This document shows, piece by piece, positions 51,348 through 58,488 of a stretch of DNA of 64,000 nt; positions within the stretch are counted from its first letter, which is position 1; each line of letters opens with the position of its first letter. Source of the stretch: Nitrosopumilaceae archaeon. GTDB lineage: Archaea > Thermoproteota > Nitrososphaeria > Nitrososphaerales > Nitrosopumilaceae. The notes below the pieces were generated by a model. The model ran no database searches. It was not told where the DNA came from and saw only the letters and a list, made by a program, of their open reading frames with translations. Location of the stretch: positions 1 to 64,000 of the forward strand of contig JAJEHG010000051.1 of assembly GCA_022823825.1 (NCBI GenBank), in the 5' to 3' direction. The translations under genes were made by a program, and so were the position numbers.

Positions 51348-52547
51348 TCACCTGACGACCCTCTCGATGTAACTCGACGGCTCCTTCAGCTCCCTTGTAG
51401 TGGGCAGCTCGTGTATCATGTCTGAGAACGCGTCTCTGCCGCGCGCGTCGTATACGGCCCTTGCAAAGTCGCGCCCCATGTTCTTCCTCACCTTGTACGT
51501 GCTCAGGTCGGTCCCCATGAACGTGCCCAGGTACCTTGCAAAGTCTTCGTCGCCCCCAAGGATGCTCTCAACTGCCAGCGCCGCCATCCCCTCCATTGTG
51601 GTGAATGCCGAATGGTGCCTCTGTATGGGGCCTAACCACTCCATGTACGTCTCGTGTATGTCCGGAATGGCGCGCTCTATGGTCGGATCTATCTCGACGT
51701 GCGTGTACGTCATGATGTCAGGGCCGATCTGCTCTATCAGGAAATGATCCGGGTTCAGAAAGAAGAACAGGTTGGCCCTCTTTGCAAACGGAAAGTCGTC
51801 CGGCACCGCCTGCAGCTGGCAGTGCTCTGCAAGCATGTTTACGGTGTCCGTGTCCAGGCCCATTATGGTCTCTGCAAGCCGTTCGTTTATCGTGTTTACG
51901 TGCGCTGCCGCCTCCGCGTTTGCGCGGTGCAGGTTTCCCTGCGCCGAGTGTATCATCTCCTCAAGCACGGTCATCTTTACGGCCCCGACGTACCCGGAGT
52001 TTACCTCGCCAAACCGGGACTCGTACGGCTCGCCCTGCCTGTACAGTATTATCCTCGGATACCTTGAGAGGACGAACTTGTTGAGGTATATCACAGAGTC
52101 CAGGTAGTCGCCGTATGTCGTGGTTATCTTTGAGATGTACTGTATGGCATAGGTCGAGTACACCAGATATTTGGCGGTGTCCCTCTCCATCAGGCCCGCT
52201 ATCGCCGCCTGGTCCTCTGACGCGACCGCCTCGAACAGGTCGGTCACGAACGCCCGCGCGTCCTCGCTGCCCGCAAAGACCTTTGCGGCCTTCAGCCTCT
52301 TGAGGCCGTCGAGCTCCGGATACTCCAGCCTGAGCCCCTCCTGGCACCTTGCGCCGAGGAACTCCTCGGCCTTTTGCACGTATGCGGGGAATATCCCCCC
52401 TGCGACCTGTTCCAGCTCATCGAACCTGACCCTGTCCCCCAGGCTCTCGGCGGCCTTTGCGCCGAGGCTCTCAATCTCGGCCTCCTCGCTGATCTCGACT
52501 GAAAGCTGGCCAAACAGGGCCTCGGCAAACTCGTCGAACTCCTTCAA
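51348..52547 (-). CDS. Conserved-looking cytoplasmic protein of unknown function
   Basis: The 399-residue protein is acidic and mainly helical. A segment at about 196-214 contains EEMIHSAQGNLHRANAEAA, which could bind a metal through Glu and His, and PIQRHHSAFTTMEG lies further on, but the pattern does not match HExxH zinc proteases or ferritins. I assign no function. TTG 52547 is chosen because TTAAATT lies 26 nt upstream; the frame runs on to 52664. The length suggests an enzyme. The convergent short gene at 51036-51206 is 141 bp away. Confidence 0.65.
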   Translation of the reverse strand: MKEFDEFAEALFGQLSVEISEEAEIESLGAKAAESLGDRVRFDELEQVAGGIFPAYVQKAEEFLGARCQEGLRLEYPELDGLKRLKAAKVFAGSEDARAFVTDLFEAVASEDQAAIAGLMERDTAKYLVYSTYAIQYISKITTTYGDYLDSVIYLNKFVLSRYPRIILYRQGEPYESRFGEVNSGYVGAVKMTVLEEMIHSAQGNLHRANAEAAAHVNTINERLAETIMGLDTDTVNMLAEHCQLQAVPDDFPFAKRANLFFFLNPDHFLIEQIGPDIMTYTHVEIDPTIERAIPDIHETYMEWLGPIQRHHSAFTTMEGMAALAVESILGGDEDFARYLGTFMGTDLSTYKVRKNMGRDFARAVYDARGRDAFSDMIHELPTTRELKEPSSYIERVVR

Positions 52548-52682
52548 CGCGCATGCAACGAACGACTGCAATTTAACGCTAACCTGACTTGTGCGCGCGC
52601 GGCCGGCCCGTGCACGCCCCCCCCACCCTTCACGAACGCCGACTGCAACAACAGTGAAATACAAAAGACGCCACGGTATGTC

Positions 52683-53057
52683 ATGGTGTCAGCCGTTGTC
52701 ATCCCGATTATAGTGGTGGCCATCGTGGGACTTGTCGGGTACCTCGTATACCGGTATCTGGTGATGGAGGCGTCAGCCCGGCGGACCGTCACCCGGACGC
52801 TGCGGCGATACCGCATAGAGAAGACCCCGTCGGAGATAATACGTGAGTACCACATGATCAGGGGCCAGTCCCTCTCGGAGGGGGAGATCCGCGGCATGGA
52901 AAAAGAGTACATGCTCAACGAGCCGGACAAGTTCCTTGAGATGTACGACGAGATAAGGGACAAACCGGTGCGAAACGGCGCAGGAAGCCAGGGCGGCGAC
53001 GGCAGCGACTCCGGATCTACAAGCGGTCACAAAGGCGGCTCGATTGGGGACAGGTAG
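52683..53057 (+). CDS. Small single-span membrane protein
   Basis: The 124-residue protein begins with a hydrophobic helix at about residues 4-26, followed by an Arg-rich cytoplasmic helix (ARRTVTRTLRRYRIEK) and an acidic, mainly helical domain. The last 25 residues are Gly/Ser-rich. No catalytic motif is seen. GTGAAATAC lies 24 nt before the ATG. The neighbour on the right, in the opposite direction, encodes a prohibitin-like protein; a functional link is not shown. Confidence 0.65.
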   Translation: MVSAVVIPIIVVAIVGLVGYLVYRYLVMEASARRTVTRTLRRYRIEKTPSEIIREYHMIRGQSLSEGEIRGMEKEYMLNEPDKFLEMYDEIRDKPVRNGAGSQGGDGSDSGSTSGHKGGSIGDR

Positions 53058-53130
53058 CTGGCTCGAGATTCATCATATCATGCCCGCACGATGTTGCGCG
53101 GTCTCGTACATGCCGCAACCGGAGCCACGG

Positions 53131-53988
53131 TTACGGCGACACTGGAATCTGTATGAACGGCGTCCCGCCCTCGCCTACGACAAGCGGCAGCTGGCCGTCC
53201 CATGCCTGGGTCTTTAGCCACTCCAGATAGTTGGGATTCTCTGCAAGCGCCTGGTTGATGATTGAAATGGCCTCTGCCTCGCCCTTTGCCTCTGCGATGT
53301 TCGCGTTTGCGACTCCGACCGCGTTGGCCTCCCTCTGCTTTGCCTCCACCTCTATCCTTCTCAGGTCGTTTTCAGCCTTTAGCGCCTTTTGCTCCGCCTC
53401 CACCTTTGCCTCGATGGCCTGGGCAAAGAGCGGCGAGAACTCAAAGTCTGTTATCGATATGACCTCTGTTACCACATTGAACTGCGCAAGCCTCTCCCGG
53501 ATGGACGACTCTATGTCCTGCTTTACAAGAGGCCTCTTTGTAATCAGCTCCTCCGCGTTGTAGTTTGCAGTAACCTGCTTTACGGTCTCCTCTATGGCAG
53601 GCTGTATGACCCTGCTCTCATAGTCCAGTCCCAGGTTCTTGTACAGCGTGTGCACGTGCTCCCTGTGGGGGTGATAGTTGACCGTAACCGTGGTCTCGAC
53701 TGTCTGGAGGTCCTTTGAGGCGCTCCTCGTCTCCTTTTCGTACTTTAGCGTCCTGACCTCTATGCTTACGACGTCGTCCTGGAACGGCACTACAAAGTGC
53801 AGCCCCTCGTCAAGCGGCGGGGCCGTGAGGTCTACCGCGTTCCAGTGCAGCAGCACGCCCCTGTGCCCGGCGTCCACTATCTTGACTGACGCAAAGACCA
53901 CGACTCCGATTACAATCAGGATGATGATTCCTATTGCGACCCCCCTCGCCGCGCTGGTGTTAACCTTTGGCGACTGGTACCTTGACAT
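53131..53988 (-). CDS. SPFH/prohibitin-family membrane protein
   Basis: One membrane helix at about residues 14-36 anchors an SPFH domain (DAGHRGVLLHWNAVD, EGLHFVVPFQD, then ETTVTVNYHPHREHV) and a long coiled-coil helix around residues 185-245, with Glu/Ala repeats as in prohibitins. These proteins assemble large rings that organise membrane proteases and lipid domains. Length (285 aa) is normal. No FtsH or NfeD gene is adjacent. A minus-strand AGTATAATAAGG element lies 27 nt before the ATG. Confidence 0.9.
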   Translation of the reverse strand: MSRYQSPKVNTSAARGVAIGIIILIVIGVVVFASVKIVDAGHRGVLLHWNAVDLTAPPLDEGLHFVVPFQDDVVSIEVRTLKYEKETRSASKDLQTVETTVTVNYHPHREHVHTLYKNLGLDYESRVIQPAIEETVKQVTANYNAEELITKRPLVKQDIESSIRERLAQFNVVTEVISITDFEFSPLFAQAIEAKVEAEQKALKAENDLRRIEVEAKQREANAVGVANANIAEAKGEAEAISIINQALAENPNYLEWLKTQAWDGQLPLVVGEGGTPFIQIPVSP

Positions 53989-54092
53989 GTTTTGAGGTGG
54001 GACGTCTGCCTTATTATACTATCCTGAGCCCTTCTCCCAGGCCCCGCCCCTGCACTCTCAACAGATTTAACGTATGGGTGTGTACATGCGGC

Positions 54093-54641
54093 ATGGTAAC
54101 TGGCGAATACTGGTGGCTCATATACCTGCTGTTCCTGGCGATCCCGCTTGCAAGGATAATCCCGCGGCTCGTCTCGCGAACCCGGATGCCCGGGTATGAC
54201 GATGAACGTGCGCGCCGTCCCGGCGCGGGCGGCGCGTCGGGCGGCGCCGGTGACCGCGGCTATCGCGGTCGTGACGGTGTCGGCGCAGACCCGGAACGCG
54301 TAGGGCGGCCGGGAGCGGCGCCAGCGTCGGGGCAGGACGCAGCGGACGGCGGGCGGCCGGCCTTTGCCGAGCCCCGCGGCCGGCGCGACGCGCCCCGGGA
54401 CGGGCCGGCGCCAAAAGCAGAGCAGACCGACGAGATGATCGTGCTGGGCGCGATGCACCGGGGCGCCAAGACGTTTGCGTCGATTCAGAAGAAGACAGGC
54501 ATGGACGACGGCTCGCTGAACAAGGCCCTTGAGAACCTGGAGGGGCGCCAGATGATAAAGATAGTCACAAGAAAGGGACTCATGGGGACGAAGGTCGAGA
54601 TATACCCGACGGACAAGGGGTTCCGCAAGTATTACTCGTGA
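54093..54641 (+). CDS. Membrane-tethered winged-helix protein
   Basis: Residues about 5-25 form one membrane helix (EYWWLIYLLFLAIPLARII), then a Gly/Arg/Asp-rich linker of about 80 residues, then a C-terminal winged-helix domain: ILGAMHRGAKTFASIQKKTGMDDGSLNKALENLEGRQM with a basic wing ending in TDKGFRKYYS. This suggests a transcription regulator or DNA-tethering protein fixed at the membrane. GATTTAACG lies 26 nt before the ATG. The linker matches the low-complexity style elsewhere in the window. The quoted DNA-binding domain is a pattern call. Confidence 0.65.
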   Translation: MVTGEYWWLIYLLFLAIPLARIIPRLVSRTRMPGYDDERARRPGAGGASGGAGDRGYRGRDGVGADPERVGRPGAAPASGQDAADGGRPAFAEPRGRRDAPRDGPAPKAEQTDEMIVLGAMHRGAKTFASIQKKTGMDDGSLNKALENLEGRQMIKIVTRKGLMGTKVEIYPTDKGFRKYYS

Positions 54642-54727
54642 TTAGACATGGCGCACCCGCTGCTGCCGGGGGTGGCTGCCGGATCACTCTACTGTAGAGC
54701 GGATGGCAATGTCACGGTGGTGGTGTG

Positions 54728-54844
54728 TGCCGGGGGCGGGTTTCGAACCCGCGACCTCCAGATTATGAGTCTTGCCTTCTTTTTGGAGAACCGCTAGAGC
54801 CTGCCAACCGAACTGGCACTCTAACCAGGCTGAGCTACCCCGGC
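54728..54844 (-). tRNA. tRNA-Met(CAU), elongator, with intron
   Basis: Read on the minus strand, GCCGGGG pairs with CCCCGGC, the D-arm begins GCTCAGCC, and after removal of 42 nt the anticodon stem CCAGA/TCTGG frames loop CTCATAA (anticodon CAT). The T-arm is GCGGGTTCGAAACCCGC and the discriminator is A. CCA is not encoded. The sequence closely resembles archaeal elongator Met tRNA. TTAAAT lies about 29 nt upstream. Ile tRNA with a modified CAU anticodon is a less likely alternative. Confidence 0.93.
54771..54812 (-). other. Non-canonical intron in tRNA-Met
   Basis: The 42-nt insert interrupts the anticodon stem, between tRNA positions 30 and 31 if the BHB is respected. TGCC just before the 5' junction pairs with GGCA just before the 3' junction, giving the 4-bp central helix flanked by AG^T and AG^A bulges. 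GAG/CTC forms the outer helix and TTC/GAA plus TTGG/CCAA the intron stem. This is a bulge-helix-bulge for the archaeal splicing endonuclease. Position 37/38 is the usual site. Confidence 0.8.
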
Positions 54845-54947
54845 ATGACTGTCGCGTATTTTGGTGGGAAATTAAATGCTACGTCGCGGCCGCAAACTTC
54901 TGGGATCGCCCGTTGCGGTTAGTTACGACGGTGCCGTGTGGTGGCAG

Positions 54948-56726
54948 CTACGCCTGCGGCGCCGCGCCGGACTCCGCTGTGCTGTCAGTAAACGAGTCGT
55001 TTCGGCCGTACGTCTCTGAGATCTTAGACCAGTTCGGATTCGCGTCGTGCACCCAGAGGAACTTTCTCTGCAGGGCAGCCGTGTACAGCTTACCCCATTC
55101 CGTCTTGGTCTCGTCAGTCCAGGCCTTTACCACGCGCGGGTCGATATAGTTCCGCAGGGACGTGCCGAGGTTGTAGTCCCGCGTCTCCTCTTTCAGGTCT
55201 ATCTGAAGCCTCATCTTCTCAAGCCTGTCACTGTGCCTTGCCTTTTGCCTCTCTATCTGTTCCTTTAGCCTTCTGATCCGCTTCCTCTTGTTCTTCTTTT
55301 GGATCGCGGTTTTGGGCTTTGCGTCCCTTGCCTTTTTGAGGTTGGCCTGGGCCTTTTCCCACGGCTTTTTAGATTCTACTTCCTTCAACTTTGCCCTGTT
55401 CTTCTTCAATGACTCTTCAAAGTTCTTTGGTATGGTCCTCTTGTGGTTGCACGTTTTGGCCGCCTCTAGATTGGCGCGCTTTGCATAATCAAGTTTTTTG
55501 TGCTGGCTCGCGTCCTTTACATCCGCGTGTTCTGCAAGGTATTTCTTGACGACCTTTGTGGCGCTGTACGTCCTGAAGACCTTTGCGCTGAGTCCCTTTA
55601 CAATCCCGGAATAGTACGCGTTGACGTGGCTTGAGCGTATGCCGTCGAATATCTCGTCCTTGGATTTTTTGCCGGATATTATCTCCTTCAGGTTGGCGCG
55701 CAGCCTCTCGTCGTGCGGATTGTCGCACTCGATGGCCTCCTCCCACCTGACGCTGTCCTTGCCAAGAAAGTCGAACTTTATCGCGTTGTCTAATATCGCG
55801 ACGTGCTCCTTTCGCAGCGTGGTGGCTCCCACCGTGTCGGCCTCGTCGGGATCCTTCTCGTCGCCTACCCTCATTGCCGTGCGGTATATCAGATAGCACA
55901 CGGTCGATATCTTGCGCTTTTTGGGATCCCGGGATGCCATGTCTCTGGCTACGCTGTCAAGTATCCGGTCTATGCCGGAGGAGAGTTTCTCGGCCTTGAG
56001 GTACTTTGCCCTGTCCATGCTCTGCTTTATCTCGGACGTGTCCGCGAGCCACACGTACTTTGTCTTCTGCGTCAGGTAGTCCGTCCAGCTTGCAAGCCAC
56101 GTGGCGCCCCTGTTCTCTACGATGTCCTTCCACCGGCCCTCCGGCTTGGGAGCATCCTTGCTCATGTTGAGTATGACGTCCCCCTTGGTGATGCGCGGCT
56201 TCCACCTCCCCCTCAGCGGGTGGGCCCCCCTGCCGATGAATATTCCCGGGGGCTCTGCCATGTAGTTTCCCACGTCGACCTCCTTGTCGTCCAGGACGGC
56301 CTTGCCGTACTTTGCCTTTAGTTCTTCGCGGATCTCCTTTCTTTTGGCCGCGGCCTCCTTCCTCTCCTCCTTTGTCATAGCGTCCTTGCGGTCCTTTTCC
56401 ATGTCGACTATTCTGTACGCCTCTGCAAAGTCCACGTCCTTGTACTCGAGTCCCTTGTATTCGGGGCCCAGTACCTTGGCAAGGTCCTTTGTAAAGTTGG
56501 ACTGGAACACGGCGTCCTGCACGTACGGCGTGTCCTTCTTCTTTGCCCACTGGTACGCCATCTCCTCCGGGAGTAGGTCGGGTTTGATCTTCTTGCCCCT
56601 TATCGTTATCGAGAACTTTTTCGACTCGTACTCGGGCGGGAATATGATGCCGTTGTGCCGCAGCGTCTTCCACCGTTTTTTGTTATTGCTGCTAGTCTTC
56701 TCCTTCTTCTTCCTACTGCCTGCCAT
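54948..56726 (-). CDS. top1B: DNA topoisomerase IB (eukaryotic type)
   Basis: This type IB enzyme relaxes supercoils through a 3'-phosphotyrosine. The 592-residue protein contains the core region GIIFPPEYE, YRTAMRVGDEKD (first catalytic Arg region), KVFRTYSAT (second Arg), NHKRTIPKNFEESL (active-site His region) and the C-terminal SLRNYIDPR with catalytic Tyr527. A Lys/Glu-rich linker coiled coil lies before the Tyr domain. Topoisomerase IB is reported as a thaumarchaeal hallmark shared with eukaryotes. ATG 56726 is preferred to 56792 because ATATTGATATA elements lie between them. Confidence 0.95.
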   Translation of the reverse strand: MAGSRKKKEKTSSNNKKRWKTLRHNGIIFPPEYESKKFSITIRGKKIKPDLLPEEMAYQWAKKKDTPYVQDAVFQSNFTKDLAKVLGPEYKGLEYKDVDFAEAYRIVDMEKDRKDAMTKEERKEAAAKRKEIREELKAKYGKAVLDDKEVDVGNYMAEPPGIFIGRGAHPLRGRWKPRITKGDVILNMSKDAPKPEGRWKDIVENRGATWLASWTDYLTQKTKYVWLADTSEIKQSMDRAKYLKAEKLSSGIDRILDSVARDMASRDPKKRKISTVCYLIYRTAMRVGDEKDPDEADTVGATTLRKEHVAILDNAIKFDFLGKDSVRWEEAIECDNPHDERLRANLKEIISGKKSKDEIFDGIRSSHVNAYYSGIVKGLSAKVFRTYSATKVVKKYLAEHADVKDASQHKKLDYAKRANLEAAKTCNHKRTIPKNFEESLKKNRAKLKEVESKKPWEKAQANLKKARDAKPKTAIQKKNKRKRIRRLKEQIERQKARHSDRLEKMRLQIDLKEETRDYNLGTSLRNYIDPRVVKAWTDETKTEWGKLYTAALQRKFLWVHDANPNWSKISETYGRNDSFTDSTAESGAAPQA

Positions 56727-56831
56727 CGCGAAACCCGAATCAGACTGACGCGCGCCAATGTGTATATCAATATAACGTGCGTCAGGCGGCACGCAGGCCC
56801 TCCTGCCGCCGGCCGTGGCCGGCCGTCGTGC

Positions 56832-57686
56832 TCACTTGGGAAAGAGCTCCTCGCTCATGTACCTCTCAAACTCGATGTCCGACTTTTCCCTCTTTGCCTT
56901 CATGAACATCTCGGCGTCGGCCCCCACCACGTACCGCGGCAGCATCTCCTCGTCGTTGATGGCCCCGATTACCGCATCTGCCACCTGCGAGGGCGGCGTG
57001 CCCATCTCCACCATCATCTTGATTCCCGCAAGCATGTGGTCGGTCAGCACCCTGTACTTGGGATCCGAGCACGACTCGGGAATCCTCATCGAGTCAAAGA
57101 ACCCGGTCTTTACGACGCCCGGCTCGATCAGCGTGGCCCTGATCCCAAACTGCCCGAGCTCGTACCTGAGGCACTCTGTCAGCCCCTCTAGCGCGAACTT
57201 TGAGCTGATGTACGCGGGGGAGCCCGGCAGCCCCATACGCCCCACCACGGAGCTGATGTTTATGATGTCGCCGGATCCCTGCCTGCGCATGATGGGGGCG
57301 GCCTCCTGTATTATCTGCACGATGCTAAAAAAGTTGGTCTCAAACTGTTTTCTGAACTCTGGCAGCGGCACGTCCTCCGTGCAGCCAAACTGCCCGTATC
57401 CGGCGTTGTTCACCAGCACGTCAAGCCTCTGGTTGTATGACGCGGCCTCCGATACTGCCGACACGACGGCCTTCTCGCTGTCGACGTCCATGCCCGGTAT
57501 TATCGTGATTGGAAGTTCCTCCTCACTTCCGTCTTCAGCATTCACCTTGAGGGCAGCGGATACCTTGTTGTCGCTGGCGCTCCCACGAACCCCTGCAAAC
57601 GTGCGGTACCCGTTTCTTGCAAGCGCCAGCGCGGTCGCCGCGCCTATTCCAGAAGATGCGCCGGTGACGAGCGCGACCTTTTCCAT
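56832..57686 (-). CDS. Short-chain dehydrogenase/reductase
   Basis: A 284-residue SDR with TGASSGIG for the NAD(P) site near residues 7-14, VNNAGYG, NISSVVGRMG and the active-site YISSK (Tyr-x3-Lys). It acts on an alcohol or carbonyl substrate that sequence cannot specify. Length and C-terminal region suggest the classical family that acts on lipids or sugars. ATG 57686 (MEKVALVTG) is 26 nt after GATAAATAC; two upstream ATGs lie closer. It is monocistronic. Confidence 0.9.
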   Translation of the reverse strand: MEKVALVTGASSGIGAATALALARNGYRTFAGVRGSASDNKVSAALKVNAEDGSEEELPITIIPGMDVDSEKAVVSAVSEAASYNQRLDVLVNNAGYGQFGCTEDVPLPEFRKQFETNFFSIVQIIQEAAPIMRRQGSGDIINISSVVGRMGLPGSPAYISSKFALEGLTECLRYELGQFGIRATLIEPGVVKTGFFDSMRIPESCSDPKYRVLTDHMLAGIKMMVEMGTPPSQVADAVIGAINDEEMLPRYVVGADAEMFMKAKREKSDIEFERYMSEELFPK

Positions 57687-57810
57687 GCGCATGATCCGCA
57701 CGCTCCGTATTTATCACCTGCGGACGGACCGCTACTCCGTCGTCTCCATGCCGCGAGTGGACCGCAGGGTGCCGCATTGCGCCCGGCGCGCGCACGCTGC
57801 AGTGGTGCTC

Positions 57811-58425
57811 CTACTGCGCCTTCCAGATGTACCAGGTGGCCACCGTCCTGTAGGGCCGCCACCCCTCTGCAATTCTTCGGACGTCGTCCTCAGACGGCAT
57901 TTCCGGCATGCCGTAAAACAGCATCACCCCCTTTCTGAGGCCCAGGTCGCCGGCGGGCAGGACGTCCATGCGCCCGAGCCCGAACATCAGGAATATCTCG
58001 GCAGTCCACCTGCCGACGCCCTTCACCTGCGTGAGCATCTCGGTTATCTCGTCGTCTGACATCCTGCCGGCCCTGTCAAGCCGTATGCGGCCCGCCTCGA
58101 TCATCTCGGATATCTTCTTTATGCACTCGGCCTTTCTGACGGAAAGCCCGGTCTCCCTCAGTTTCGAGTCCGGCGTGCCAAGCACGTCCGCGGGCCTAGG
58201 GTAGGGCGCGTCGTACATGGCCCTGAACCTCTTGGATATGGCCCCTGCAGAATGGCCCGACAGCTGCTGCGTGATTATGGCCTCCACAAGCGAGCGGTAC
58301 CTGTTCCGGGACGGCCTGATCTCGACGCCGGCCGGCACCATTTTGATCACCTTTGCAAGGACGGGGTCCCTTTGCAGGCGTCGCCGCGCATGCGACATGG
58401 CGCGGGACCCACCAGGTACGGCCAT
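57811..58425 (-). CDS. DNA-3-methyladenine glycosylase, AlkA-like HhH-GPD
   Basis: This glycosylase removes alkylated bases to begin base-excision repair. The helix-hairpin-helix LTQVKGVGRWTAEIFLMF is followed by the catalytic aspartate in LPAGDLGL, typical of the AlkA branch; the start of the HhH-GPD domain is AIITQQLSG. No iron-sulfur cysteines are present. Length (204 aa) is short but complete. GTTTACATACC lies 26 nt before ATG 58425. It is encoded beside a DNA helicase. Confidence 0.9.
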   Translation of the reverse strand: MAVPGGSRAMSHARRRLQRDPVLAKVIKMVPAGVEIRPSRNRYRSLVEAIITQQLSGHSAGAISKRFRAMYDAPYPRPADVLGTPDSKLRETGLSVRKAECIKKISEMIEAGRIRLDRAGRMSDDEITEMLTQVKGVGRWTAEIFLMFGLGRMDVLPAGDLGLRKGVMLFYGMPEMPSEDDVRRIAEGWRPYRTVATWYIWKAQ

Positions 58426-58488
58426 GCCCGCTGTGCGGCACGTCGGTATGTAAACCCCTCTGCCCCGGAAGCAGCCGTCCGGGACGTA

